Position numbers and translations under genes: made by a program
Part shown: positions 52,538-60,947 of the stretch, piece by piece
Layout of the letters: each line of letters starts with the position of its first letter
Numbering within the stretch: the first letter of the stretch is position 1
The notes under the pieces: generated by a model
Told to the model about the DNA's origin: nothing
What the model saw: only the letters and a program-made list of their open reading frames with translations
The model's database searches: none
DNA from: Luteibacter sp. SG786
Lineage (GTDB): Bacteria; Pseudomonadota; Gammaproteobacteria; Xanthomonadales; Rhodanobacteraceae
Length of the DNA stretch: 64,000 bases
Reading direction: 5' to 3'
Assembly (NCBI RefSeq): GCF_011759605.1
Contig: NZ_JAAOYX010000001.1
Span: forward strand, 1,736,001 to 1,800,000

Positions 52538-53614
52538 ATGTCTGGTCGCATAGTGATTTCACCTACGGCTCGAGACAGCGCCCCGAAGTCCTCGCAAGCC
52601 CGCACATCGCAAGATCTGCCATTGCCGTCCATCGACGATGCCGTCAACGGCAGGGTTCCATGGTCCGTGTTGCAGCAAGGCCTCACGCTACGCGTGCCAC
52701 GGGCCAATTTCAGCGAAGGTGACCGAATCCATGTATTCCTGGAATCGGAGTGGGAAGGCAGCGGATTCGGTCAAGCGACGACCTTCACCGGCTCGGGCGA
52801 CGATGCGGAAGATGCAACCGTACTCGTGCCGACGGAACGGGCAATCTCGATGAGAGCGAGCCGCGTTTTTCTCTACTACCTTTGGCTCGCCGAAGGTGTG
52901 CAGTCCGGTAGGGTGGAGTATTTCGTGGAATCGCCAATCTATCCGGCGGAGGTGGTTGAAGCGGTAAATGGCGAGATACCCATCGAGGCAGCCGAGCAGG
53001 GCGTGACGGTTCGAATTCCACCCTATGAAGGTATGAGAGCTGGCGACGTCGTGTCGCTCTACTGGCTGGGCAGCATGCCAGCATGTGACTACATCGTATA
53101 CCGGACCATAGGGGCGGGAGAGGTCGATAGGGACATCGAAGAGTTCATCGATTCGAGACTCGTTGCACCCTTCAAGTCTGATGAGATCGTTGTCGTTTAC
53201 CGCGTCAGCCGTCTTGGGCTCCTCGACAAGACCGTCGGTCCGCCCAGGGTCGTTCGGGTAGCGGTCGAAATGTCACCGCCGACGGGCGTATATGTTTATT
53301 CCAACGAGTCTCTCCCGACTGAGTCCTGGTGGCCGGACTATGAGACTGGCGACGAAACCGGTTACCCCATGGAACTTGAACTTCCCCCCGACATAGCCGT
53401 CAACGATGTGGTGACCTGTGTAGCATGCAACACTTATTATTTAGACGGTTGCCTGATATTTCAGAAGACGTTCGACGGCACGTCGCCGGTCATGCGGTTT
53501 TATCTCCCTCTCGGGGAGGAACAAAGAAGCGGCGTGCGGCGAACCTTCATTCTGGTCGAGCGGAACGAACGGTTGCTGATGGCATCGCGGCTCAAGCGGA
53601 TCCGCCTTGCCTGA
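52538..53614 (+). CDS. Beta-sandwich-like repeat protein of unknown function
   Basis: A 358-residue soluble protein without signal peptide or membrane helix. Three related segments are visible, each of about 110 residues: near 29 (LPSIDDAVNGRVPWSVLQQG then LTLRVPRANFSEGDRIHVFL), near 137 (VVEAVNGEIPIEAAEQGVTV then PPYEGMRAGDVVSLYWLG) and near 260 (MELELPPDIAVNDVVTCVA). The GM-x2-GD-x-V-x-L-x-W pattern resembles Ig-like repeats in large surface proteins of Pseudomonas and Burkholderia, as I recall them, but I cannot assign a function. Codon use is less GC-rich than the neighbours. The extended Shine-Dalgarno sequence lies in a perfect hairpin. Confidence 0.72.
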   Translation: MSGRIVISPTARDSAPKSSQARTSQDLPLPSIDDAVNGRVPWSVLQQGLTLRVPRANFSEGDRIHVFLESEWEGSGFGQATTFTGSGDDAEDATVLVPTERAISMRASRVFLYYLWLAEGVQSGRVEYFVESPIYPAEVVEAVNGEIPIEAAEQGVTVRIPPYEGMRAGDVVSLYWLGSMPACDYIVYRTIGAGEVDRDIEEFIDSRLVAPFKSDEIVVVYRVSRLGLLDKTVGPPRVVRVAVEMSPPTGVYVYSNESLPTESWWPDYETGDETGYPMELELPPDIAVNDVVTCVACNTYYLDGCLIFQKTFDGTSPVMRFYLPLGEEQRSGVRRTFILVERNERLLMASRLKRIRLA

Positions 53615-53630
53615 CCCGGCTTGCCTTCGT

Positions 53631-54098
53631 TCAGTGCAGGAGTTTCTCCATGCGCGCCGCGTCCAGCGCACCGCTGTACGCCCTGCGCGTACCGTCAGCC
53701 TTGATCACGAGCGTTCGCGGCGTTTCGCCGCCCCAGGCCGGGTCGATCAGGAAGTTGAGCCGGTCCGGCGTCGACTCGGCATAGGTGCGGGAAGGCACAT
53801 CGTCCAGTTTGGCGGCCCTCAAGCGCGCTTCGAGGGCAGCGGACTGGCTCACCGGGTCGGTGGCGACGAAGACAAGGTCTACGTCGGCATGGTTGCGCTG
53901 GTAAGCGCGTAGCGTGGAAAGGTTCTGTTCGCAGTACGCGCAGTCCAGCGACCAGATGGCGACGAGCCGCACGCCTTTCGCCGGCACGGCCAGCAGCGCC
54001 GCGACGTCTTCCGTGCCGAGGGCTTGCGGCGTCCCTGCGAAGGAGGGCATGGCCGCTATCGCCAGCGAGAGCGCGCAGGTGATGGCGAAGCGTCGCAT
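53631..54098 (-). CDS. Periplasmic thioredoxin-like protein (TlpA/redoxin family)
   Basis: A 155-residue exported protein with signal peptide MRRFAITCALSLAIAAMPSF (cleavage near SFA-GTP). The redox site is a CxxC, C-A-Y-C, in VAIWSLDCAYCEQNLSTLRA, placed as in TlpA/ResA-type reductases; the cis-Pro region is GETPRTLVIKADG. Role: thiol-disulfide exchange or cytochrome/copper-site maturation outside the membrane. The ATG at 54098 overlaps the stop of the sialidase-like gene (ATGA), so it is the last gene of the RegB/RegA operon. Confidence 0.85.
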   Translation of the reverse strand: MRRFAITCALSLAIAAMPSFAGTPQALGTEDVAALLAVPAKGVRLVAIWSLDCAYCEQNLSTLRAYQRNHADVDLVFVATDPVSQSAALEARLRAAKLDDVPSRTYAESTPDRLNFLIDPAWGGETPRTLVIKADGTRRAYSGALDAARMEKLLH

Positions 54099-55279
54099 CA
54101 CAGTGCCTCCGTCGGCACAAGCCGGAATTGGCCGTTCGGATTCCATGCGACGAAGGCGCGATGCTGCCAGAGCACCAGCTTCGGCCAGCCCGATGCGTCG
54201 TTCGTGTGTGCGATGGCCCGGGGTTCGCCGAAGCTGTCACCGCCATCGGTGGACTCGCGCAGCATGAGATCGAGGCCTTTCGCGGAAACCTGGTGGTAGG
54301 CGATCCACACCCGCTTGCCGTCCGCGATCAGGTCGGCATGCGATGCGCCGGCGCCCGCCACTTTCGCAAGGTGCGCGGGTTCGCGGCCGGGCTGGAGCTG
54401 TCCGTACCAGATGGTGGCATTCCCACCGGCCGCGCTGAACCATACCGCGTGACGCACGCCGGAGCCGTCGATGGCCAGCGATGGTCCATGATGCGGGCAG
54501 CCCTCGATATGCCATTGGGTGAACGTCGCACGCTGCACGTTCGGTGTGGCGCCGCCGACGGGCAAGGCGGCATAGGCGTGGTCGCGGATGTTGTCGCCGT
54601 AAATCGCGCGGAAGAAGGCATCGATGCGGCCGTCCGGTGCGCGTGCCAGCGCGATGCGGCAGCACTCGCAGCTCTGGTCGACGATCTTGCGCTCGGGTGC
54701 GAACGTCGCGCCGCGGTCGGTCGACCAGGTGTAGTAGGTGGCAGCCCCGAGATAGGGCTTGCCTTTGGCTTTCGCCGCTTCGAGGTCGCGCTTGTCGATC
54801 CATGCAACCAGGACGTCGCCCTTGCCGTCGACGGCAAGCGAATCGAAACGGTGGGTGATTTCCGCGGTGTCCCGATGCACCGTCTTCGGTTCGTCGAAGT
54901 GTGCGCCGCCGTCGAGCGAGCGGGAGAAACGGACGAATCCGGTCCACGGCAGCTTGCGCGGCTGCGACCAGCTCACGTAAAGCTCGCCCTTGGGGCCCAG
55001 CGCGATCTTCGGCCGGTTCTCGCCTTCGGCGTAAATCGGTTCGCCCACGGGATTGACGATGGTCGACGTGGCGAAGCTGCGGCCCATGTCGTCGGACCGA
55101 CGCGCACGCACGTGCTCGCCCACTGTGTCCACCACCCACAGGTGTCCCTGCGCGTCCATGGCGGCGTCGAAGCCGAGCGGCGCCTCATGCCCCGCCATGC
55201 CGGACATGCCGTCGTGGGCCTGCGCGCCTGCCGAGGCGGCAAGCAGGGCGGCGAAGAGGAAGGGTTTGCGCAGGGTCAT
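54098..55279 (-). CDS. Exported sialidase-like propeller protein with CECC motif
   Basis: A 393-residue protein with signal peptide (MTLRKPFLFAALLAASAGAQ) and His/Met-rich mature start (AHDGMSGMAGHEAP). The body has repeated BNR/Asp-box elements (SDDMGRSFATS, SLDGGAHFDEP, STDRGATFAPE, STDGGDSFGEP) as in sialidase-type six-bladed propellers, but the catalytic residues of true sialidases are not apparent. A distinctive DQSCECCRIALAR segment and a later EGCPHHGPS could bind a metal such as copper or hold a disulfide. It overlaps the regA-like gene by four bases and the thioredoxin-like gene by three. Confidence 0.78.
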   Translation of the reverse strand: MTLRKPFLFAALLAASAGAQAHDGMSGMAGHEAPLGFDAAMDAQGHLWVVDTVGEHVRARRSDDMGRSFATSTIVNPVGEPIYAEGENRPKIALGPKGELYVSWSQPRKLPWTGFVRFSRSLDGGAHFDEPKTVHRDTAEITHRFDSLAVDGKGDVLVAWIDKRDLEAAKAKGKPYLGAATYYTWSTDRGATFAPERKIVDQSCECCRIALARAPDGRIDAFFRAIYGDNIRDHAYAALPVGGATPNVQRATFTQWHIEGCPHHGPSLAIDGSGVRHAVWFSAAGGNATIWYGQLQPGREPAHLAKVAGAGASHADLIADGKRVWIAYHQVSAKGLDLMLRESTDGGDSFGEPRAIAHTNDASGWPKLVLWQHRAFVAWNPNGQFRLVPTEAL

Positions 55280-55857
55280 CGGTCGTCGGTTCGTTCGCGC
55301 ACGGGGTGCTTGCTCAGCTTGCGCTGCAGGGTACGGCGATGCATGCCAAGGCGGCGTGCGGTCTCCGAAATGTTGCCTTCGCATTCGGTGAGCACGCGTT
55401 GGATGTGTTCCCACTCCAGCCTGCGCAACGGCAGGGGGGCGTCGGGGGCGTCCACGAGGTCGTCGAGGTCGCCGGGACCGCTGTCGCCGTCGAGCAGCGC
55501 CCGGACCACGGCGTCGGCGTCCACGGGCTTCGCTAGGTAATCGTGCGCGCCGCGCTTGATCGCTTCCACCGCCGTGGCGATGGAGGCGTAGCCGGTGAGC
55601 AGGAGCACCCGCATGTCGGGGACGAGGGCCTGCAGTTCCGGTATCAGCCGCAGGCCGTTCTCGTCGCCCAGCTTGAGGTCGAGCACGCAGTAGCGCGGCT
55701 GGTGCCGCCTCGCCAGTGCGCGGGCGTCGTCGGCATTGTCGCTGCTGATGACCTCGAAGCCGCGTGAGGTGAGCGCCCGGCCGAGAACGCGGGCGAACGT
55801 GGCATCGTCGTCAACGATCAGAAGGGGGCGTCCCGACGGTGGGGCGAGGTCGTTCAT
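55276..55857 (-). CDS. regA: RegA/PrrA/ActR-family redox response regulator
   Basis: A 193-residue regulator: receiver domain (LLIVDDDATFARVL, phosphoacceptor D60 in CVLDLKLGDENGLR, Lys in LAKPVDADA), Pro/Asp-rich linker and C-terminal Fis-like helix-turn-helix (GNISETARRLGMHRRTLQRK), the hallmark of the RegA/PrrA/ActR family. It controls respiration and redox genes in other proteobacteria. It overlaps regB by four bases upstream and the sialidase-like gene by four bases downstream, so four genes form one translationally coupled operon. Confidence 0.9.
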   Translation of the reverse strand: MNDLAPPSGRPLLIVDDDATFARVLGRALTSRGFEVISSDNADDARALARRHQPRYCVLDLKLGDENGLRLIPELQALVPDMRVLLLTGYASIATAVEAIKRGAHDYLAKPVDADAVVRALLDGDSGPGDLDDLVDAPDAPLPLRRLEWEHIQRVLTECEGNISETARRLGMHRRTLQRKLSKHPVRERTDDR

Positions 55858-57134
55858 GCGTAGTCTCCAATGACCCTGAGGGGCAAGCGCAGGCGCATCT
55901 CGGCGCCGTGCCCGGTGTTGCTCGCGGCAAGTTCGCCGTCCAGCCGTTCCGCGGTGGCCTCGGCCAGCGCGAGACCCAGTCCCAGGCCCGTGGCCTTCTG
56001 CGACAGGCCAAGCGTACCAAGCTCGTCGAATTCGTCGAATCCGGGACCTTCGTCGGTGACCGTGAGCTCCAGCCACTGCTCCACCACGCCGATGCGCAGA
56101 TGGACCGCCGTGCTCTCGTTCAGGGCCGACGCGTCGGCGGCGTTGTTGAGCAGGTTGATGAGGGCGTGGCGCAGTCCCGGCGGCGAACGCAGCGCGATGC
56201 GCCCGGCGCCCGGTTCGAGGGTGACGGTGACGTCCGCTTCGGGCCGCAGCAACTGGAAGCGCTCGAGGCACACGTGCACGAACTCGTCGAGCGTGAGGCG
56301 CTCCGGTACCTGCGAGAGCTGTGCCTGGCCGAAGGCCACCATCTCGCGCAGGATGGTGCGGCAGCGCTCCACCTGGCCTTCGAGCAGGTCCAGGTCTTCG
56401 CCCAGTGCGTTGTCCGTCGCATGTTCGCGGCGAATCTCCGGGAGCAGCGTGCGCATGGTGGAAAGGGGGGTGTTCAATTCGTGCGCGGCACCGGCCGCCT
56501 GCGTGGCGATGGCCAGGATGCCTTCGTCGCGCAGGGCGCGTTCGCGTACACGCTGCACCTCTCCCTGCTGGACGCGGATGGCCTTCGCCAGGTTGCTGAT
56601 GAAGACGCCGAGGAGGATCGCCATGATGACGAAGTTGACGCCCATGCCCGCCACATAGAGATCGAAATCCTGGCTCTTGTCGCCCAGGGTCGGCAGGGGG
56701 AGGTGGTACGGCACCAGCAACACGTAGGCCACGCCGGTGAGGATCGCCACGAGCGACACGCCGGGTACGGAAAGCGCCGCCGCGGACAGGGCGATGGGTA
56801 CCAGCAGCAGCGTCACGAAAGGGTTGGCGGCGCCGCCTGTGCAGTAGAGCAGGTAACCCAGCACCAGCGTATCGGCGGCGATGTGCACGATGGCTTCGCC
56901 TTCGCTCACCTTCCAGGGCATGCCCAGGCGGAAGGAGGCAGCGGCTGCGAACACGGCGAGTACGCAGACGCCGATCATGAGCGGCAGCAGCGGTACGTCC
57001 AGCTTGAGCAGCGTGACGCAGGTGAGGATCGCCACGCTCTGGCCGGCGATGGCGCAAAGGCGCAGCCAGGCGAGGGTACGGGCAAGGGCGAAGGGACCGG
57101 AGCGGGACGATGGCATATGCAGGGTGTCGCTCAC
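55854..57134 (-). CDS. regB: RegB/PrrB-family redox sensor kinase
   Basis: A 426-residue membrane kinase with six N-terminal helices and a cytosolic transmitter. Redox features known from RegB are present: the quinone-binding motif GGAANPF (residues 100-106) and a cysteine in EGQVERCRTIL (C258) at the position of the redox-active RegB cysteine. His box AAGAAHELNTPLSTM (H218), N-box ALINLLNNAADAS, G-boxes DEGPGFD and GLGLGLALAEA are intact. It should sense the ubiquinone pool and thiol state. It heads the operon; the start overlaps nothing upstream. Confidence 0.92.
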   Translation of the reverse strand: MSDTLHMPSSRSGPFALARTLAWLRLCAIAGQSVAILTCVTLLKLDVPLLPLMIGVCVLAVFAAAASFRLGMPWKVSEGEAIVHIAADTLVLGYLLYCTGGAANPFVTLLLVPIALSAAALSVPGVSLVAILTGVAYVLLVPYHLPLPTLGDKSQDFDLYVAGMGVNFVIMAILLGVFISNLAKAIRVQQGEVQRVRERALRDEGILAIATQAAGAAHELNTPLSTMRTLLPEIRREHATDNALGEDLDLLEGQVERCRTILREMVAFGQAQLSQVPERLTLDEFVHVCLERFQLLRPEADVTVTLEPGAGRIALRSPPGLRHALINLLNNAADASALNESTAVHLRIGVVEQWLELTVTDEGPGFDEFDELGTLGLSQKATGLGLGLALAEATAERLDGELAASNTGHGAEMRLRLPLRVIGDYA

Positions 57135-57152
57135 GGTGGTCTCGTCGTGGCG

Positions 57153-57182
57153 TGAGGGCCGCGCCTCGCGGCGCGGCCCTCA
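57153..57182. terminator. Strong hairpin after the peptide transporter gene
   Basis: TGAGGGCCGCGCC (57153-57165) and its exact complement (57170-57182) enclose TCGC, a 13-base GC-rich stem located five bases past the transporter stop codon on the minus strand. No T-run follows, so termination may need Rho or the hairpin may protect the mRNA end. It also separates this gene from regB. Confidence 0.65.
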
Positions 57183-57186
57183 GCCG

Positions 57187-58722
57187 TCACAGGTCTTCGT
57201 TGTGCACGGGCGGTATCGGCGGCAAGGTCGACAGCGCGTGGTTGGCGGAAAGCTTCTTCATCAGCGGCAGCATCGCCACGGCGATGACCGTGCAGCCCAC
57301 GCCCACGAAGCCGAGCTTGTTGAACAGGCTGGTGTAGATCGCCAGCGATTGCAGGGGGTCGGTGATGTTGTCGGGAATGGCCGCGAAGTTGGCCACCACG
57401 CTGCCCATGTACTGGGCCACGCCGGAGGCCACGTAGTAGGCGCCCATCATGAAGCCGCCCATGCGCGCCGGCACGTAGCGGGCGATCATGGCCAGGCCCA
57501 GGCCGCTCACCAGCACTTCGCCCAGCGAGTAGAGGCCGTAACCCCACACCATGTACCAGGACGAGATCGCGCCGTTCACGGCGGTGGTGGCGCCCAGGCC
57601 ATACATGAAGAAGCCGGCGGCCACGGCGGCGAAGCCGAGGGCGAACTTGGCGGCAACCGGGAAATCCTTGCCGTGCCTGCCGAGCGAGTTGTAGATCCAG
57701 ACCAGGATCGGCGAGAGGATCACGATCCAGATGGCGTTGAGCGACTGGAACTGCTCCGGAATCCACCGGAAGATCTCGAAGCCGAAGATGCCGAAGGAGA
57801 GGTCGACGTTGCGCTGCGCGAACAGGTTCAGCGAGGTCGACATCTGCTGGTAGAAGATGAAGAAGAAGATGGTCTGGATCGTGAGCACCAGCGCCGCGAT
57901 GAGGCCCGCGCGCTCGCCCGGTTCGCTGGAGCGGATCAGGTGCACGAAGATGCCGAGGATCACCACGCCGGCGGCGTAGACGCAAAGCTGCGCCACGCCC
58001 TGGTTCTGCAGGATGTACGCCGAGACGGCGATGATGGCGATGCCGCCGGCGATCACGCCGAGGATGTTCTTCGCCTTCGCCGGCTGGTAGTCCGGCTCCG
58101 AGCCGATATGCGCCAGGGTGCGGCGCATGAAGTAGTAATTGATCAGGCCGAGGATCAGGCCGATGGAGCAGACGCCGAACGCGGTGTGCCAGCCCAGCGC
58201 ATCGCCGTAATGTTCGCCCACGTAATCGCGGATCCAGGGCGTGAGCAGCATCGAGATCGTCGAACCGACGTTCACCGCCATGTAGTAGATGGTGAACGCG
58301 CTGTCGATCTTGACCTCGTCGCCTTCGTAGATCTTGCGCACAAGGTTGCCGGCGTTGGGCTTGAACAGGCCGTTGCCGAGGATGATCACGCCAAGCGCGA
58401 GATACAGCGCATAGGCGTTGTTGGTCGGGATCCAGAGCAGGGCATAGCCCATCATCAGCACCACGGCGCCGCTGAGCATGGTGCGGCGCGAACCGAGGAA
58501 TTTGTCGCCTATCCAGCCGCCGATGGCGGGAGTGGCGTAGATCAGCGCAGAAGCCGCGCCCCAGACGAGGTTGGCGTCGACGTCGGCGAAGCCGAGCTTC
58601 TTCACCATGTAGGTGACCATCAGCACCTGCATGCCGTAGAAGCCGAAGCGCTCCCACATCTCGATGAGGAAGACCGTGCTGAAGGACTTGGTCTGTGAAA
58701 CGGGCGGGTTCTGGATTGCCAT
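57187..58722 (-). CDS. Proton-dependent oligopeptide transporter (POT family)
   Basis: A 511-residue inner-membrane symporter with about 12-14 helices that takes up di- and tripeptides with protons. The POT signature ExxER is in LIEMWERFGFYGMQVLM (residues about 20-36); GNGLFKPNAGNLV and the ALGWHTAFGVCSIGLILGLI region are also typical. GGAAA five bases before the ATG at 58722 supports that start; a longer frame begins five codons upstream. Isolated gene facing regB, with its own promoter region upstream. Confidence 0.93.
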   Translation of the reverse strand: MAIQNPPVSQTKSFSTVFLIEMWERFGFYGMQVLMVTYMVKKLGFADVDANLVWGAASALIYATPAIGGWIGDKFLGSRRTMLSGAVVLMMGYALLWIPTNNAYALYLALGVIILGNGLFKPNAGNLVRKIYEGDEVKIDSAFTIYYMAVNVGSTISMLLTPWIRDYVGEHYGDALGWHTAFGVCSIGLILGLINYYFMRRTLAHIGSEPDYQPAKAKNILGVIAGGIAIIAVSAYILQNQGVAQLCVYAAGVVILGIFVHLIRSSEPGERAGLIAALVLTIQTIFFFIFYQQMSTSLNLFAQRNVDLSFGIFGFEIFRWIPEQFQSLNAIWIVILSPILVWIYNSLGRHGKDFPVAAKFALGFAAVAAGFFMYGLGATTAVNGAISSWYMVWGYGLYSLGEVLVSGLGLAMIARYVPARMGGFMMGAYYVASGVAQYMGSVVANFAAIPDNITDPLQSLAIYTSLFNKLGFVGVGCTVIAVAMLPLMKKLSANHALSTLPPIPPVHNEDL

Positions 58723-58883
58723 GTATTTTCCGGACATTTGGAAACAGCGAGCACGGACTGAGCCGGCTCCCGTCGCCGTGACCCTGAACGGAGTCACAAC
58801 CGTTCAAGCGTAATACAAATGGTCGGCCCGGTTGTGCTGCGCCGCCAGAGGGGCGCGGCGATACGCCACGCCGGGGGCTCTAA

Positions 58884-58919
58884 GCCGGATAGAAGGCGGC
58901 CTGTGGCATCATATCCGGC
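58884..58919. promoter_or_regulatory. Inverted repeat upstream of dgkA
   Basis: GCCGGATA (58884-58891) and TATCCGGC (58912-58919) form a perfect 8-base inverted repeat around a 20-base centre, in the 294-base region between the divergent transporter and dgkA genes. An operator or a weak hairpin; no further support. Confidence 0.3.
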
Positions 58920-59016
58920 CGTTCACGACCTCCCGGCCCGCCCCGATGCCGCAGCGCAACCTTTCCACCCGTCAACTCGCCGCCGGCCCGGTCCCGGCGC
59001 GGGCGGCCTGAGCGAC

Positions 59017-59388
59017 ATGGCATCCACCGAGCGGCGGGGGCCGCGGCAGATCTACGCGGCCTTCCAGTGGTCGATGCAGGGCCTCAAGGCGTGTTTCCGG
59101 CACGAGGCCTCGTTCCGGCTCGAGGTGCTGCTGGCCGTGGTCGTGGTGCCTCTCGGCCTGTGGCTGGGCAACGGGCCCATCGAGAAGATCCTGCTGATCA
59201 CCTTCCCGGTGCTGGTCCTGTCGGCCGAACTGCTGAACTCGGCCATCGAGGCCGTCGTGGACAAGGTCAGCCCGGAGTTCCACGAACTGGCGGGCCGGGC
59301 CAAGGACATGGGTTCCGCGGCCGTCTTTTTGCTGTTGGTGATGGTGGTGGTGACCTGGGGCCTGATCCTCCTGCCGCGTTTTCTGTAG
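59017..59388 (+). CDS. dgkA: Diacylglycerol kinase
   Basis: Small trimeric membrane kinase that phosphorylates diacylglycerol (or undecaprenol in some relatives) with ATP. It is 123 residues with three helices (EVLLAVVVVPLGLWLGNGPI; EKILLITFPVLVLSAELLNS; MGSAAVFLLLVMVVVTWGLI). The family motif ELLNSAIEAVVDKVSPEFHELAGRAKDMGSA is conserved. The start at 59017 matches the family length; the frame continues upstream without protein-like sequence. LemA follows 51 bases later. Confidence 0.93.
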   Translation: MASTERRGPRQIYAAFQWSMQGLKACFRHEASFRLEVLLAVVVVPLGLWLGNGPIEKILLITFPVLVLSAELLNSAIEAVVDKVSPEFHELAGRAKDMGSAAVFLLLVMVVVTWGLILLPRFL

Positions 59389-59439
59389 GAGCGCGGTTTA
59401 GGGTAAGTTGTTGCGGCACATTCCACGGAACCCGCCGCC

Positions 59440-60063
59440 ATGAAGACCCTCGTCCGCACGTTCGCCCTCGTCCTGCTTGCCGCGTTCCTTTCCGGCTGCG
59501 GCTACAACGCCATCCAGCGCGAAGACGAAGCGGTGAAGGCCGCCTGGTCCGAGGTGCTGAACCAGTACCAGCGCCGCGCCGACCTCGTGCCCAACCTGGT
59601 CAACACCGTGAAGGGCTATGCGCAGCACGAAGAACGAGTGCTCACCGAAGTCACCAATGCCCGTGCCCGCGTCGGCCAGACGCAGATCACTCCGGAATTG
59701 CTCAACGACCCGGAAGCTCTCGCCAAGTTCCAGGCGGCCCAGGGGCAGCTCACCAGCGCGCTGTCCCGCCTGATGGTGGTCAGCGAGAACTATCCGCAGC
59801 TCAAGGCCGATGGGTCGTTCCGCGACCTCCAGGCCCAGCTCGAGGGCACCGAGAATCGCATCACGGTGGCGCGTAACCGTTATGTGGCCGCGGTGCAGAG
59901 CTACAACACCCTCATCCGCTCCTTCCCCAACAACCTCACGGCGAAGGTCATGGGTTACAAGGTGAAGCCGAATTTCAGCGTCGAGAACGAGAAGGCGATC
60001 TCCACGGCGCCCACCGTCGACTTCGGCTCCACCCCGGCACCGGCTTCCTCGGCCGGCCACTGA
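59440..60063 (+). CDS. LemA family lipoprotein
   Basis: A 207-residue LemA protein with a lipoprotein signal (MKTLVRTFALVLLAAFLSGC, lipidated Cys20) and a helical core (AAWSEVLNQYQRRADLVPNL, then VKGYAQHEERVLTEVTNARA) ending in RFPNNL-like YNTLIRSFPNNLTAKVMGYK. LemA proteins are envelope-anchored, of unknown biochemical role, and usually sit beside TPM-domain proteins, as here. The stop overlaps the start of the next gene (TGATG). Confidence 0.92.
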   Translation: MKTLVRTFALVLLAAFLSGCGYNAIQREDEAVKAAWSEVLNQYQRRADLVPNLVNTVKGYAQHEERVLTEVTNARARVGQTQITPELLNDPEALAKFQAAQGQLTSALSRLMVVSENYPQLKADGSFRDLQAQLEGTENRITVARNRYVAAVQSYNTLIRSFPNNLTAKVMGYKVKPNFSVENEKAISTAPTVDFGSTPAPASSAGH

Positions 60064-60947
60064 TGCGCGGATTCGCGGCAGCGCTGCTCCTTGCCGTCGC
60101 GCTGCTCGTGCCGCCCCTCGCGGCACGGGCCGACGCGCCCGTGCCGAAGCTGACGCGCCATGTCACCGACCTCACCGGCACCCTGACCGGCGACCAGATT
60201 GCGCGCCTGGATGCGCGGCTTGTCGATCTGGAAAAGACGAAGGGCGCGCAGGTCGTCGTGCTGATGGTGCCGACCACCCAGCCCGACGATCTCGAAAGCT
60301 ATTCGCTCAAGGTGGCGGAAACGAACAAGGTCGGCAGGGAAGGGCCCGACGACGGGTTGTTGCTGCTCCTTGCCAAGAACGACCGACGCGTGCGCATCGA
60401 GGTCGGCTATGGTCTGGAGGGCGCGCTGCCTGACGCCATCGCCTCACGCATCATTCGCGAATACATGGCTCCGAAACTGCGGGCCAACGACTATTACGGC
60501 GGCATCGACGAGGCCCTGAACGCGATCACGCAGATCGTGCAGGGCGAGGCGCTGCCACCACCGGTCGCGCCCGACGAAAGCCACGAGCGCCGCGGCGGCG
60601 GTCACCTGCTGGTGCCGCTCCTTTTCGCGGCCATCTTCCTGCGCGGCATTCTCGGCAGGGCACCGCTCGGCGTGCGCATGCCGCTGGGGGGTGTGATCGC
60701 CGGCGGCTTCGGCTGGCTGTTCCTGCATTCGATCCTGGGTGGCCTGCTCGGTCTCGTCGCCGGTGCCTTGTTCATGGCCATTCCACTCGGCGCTGGCCGT
60801 TCCATCGGTGGTGGCGGATGGGGCGGGTTCGGTGGCTGGGGCGGCGGAGGCGGCTTCGGTGGCGGTGGGTTCGGTGGAGGCGGTGGCGGCGGCTTCAGCG
60901 GAGGCGGCGGCAGTTTCGGTGGCGGCGGCGCGTCGGGGAACTGGTGA
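60063..60947 (+). CDS. TPM-domain membrane protein (YgcG family) with Gly-rich tail
   Basis: A 294-residue exported protein: signal peptide (MRGFAAALLLAVALLVPPLA), TPM domain of about 130 residues (VTDLTGTLTGDQIARLDARL to APKLRANDYYGGIDEALNAI), two or three membrane segments (HLLVPLLFAAIFLRGIL; GLLGLVAGALFMAIPLGAG), and a C-terminal Gly-rich tail with many GGGGFGG repeats, typical of this family. Function is poorly known; some TPM proteins act as phosphatases. Translationally coupled on both sides (TGATG overlaps). Confidence 0.9.
   Translation: MRGFAAALLLAVALLVPPLAARADAPVPKLTRHVTDLTGTLTGDQIARLDARLVDLEKTKGAQVVVLMVPTTQPDDLESYSLKVAETNKVGREGPDDGLLLLLAKNDRRVRIEVGYGLEGALPDAIASRIIREYMAPKLRANDYYGGIDEALNAITQIVQGEALPPPVAPDESHERRGGGHLLVPLLFAAIFLRGILGRAPLGVRMPLGGVIAGGFGWLFLHSILGGLLGLVAGALFMAIPLGAGRSIGGGGWGGFGGWGGGGGFGGGGFGGGGGGGFSGGGGSFGGGGASGNW

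Noticed and set aside
54098-55279. True sialidase function for the BNR-type protein
   Set aside because: Asp-box repeats are present but I cannot find the catalytic Arg triad, Tyr/Glu pair and Asp of sialidases; the Cys/His/Met features suggest another role.
58946-59011. 22-codon frame ending six bases before dgkA
   Set aside because: No Shine-Dalgarno sequence and a Pro/Ala/Arg composition expected from GC-rich DNA by chance.
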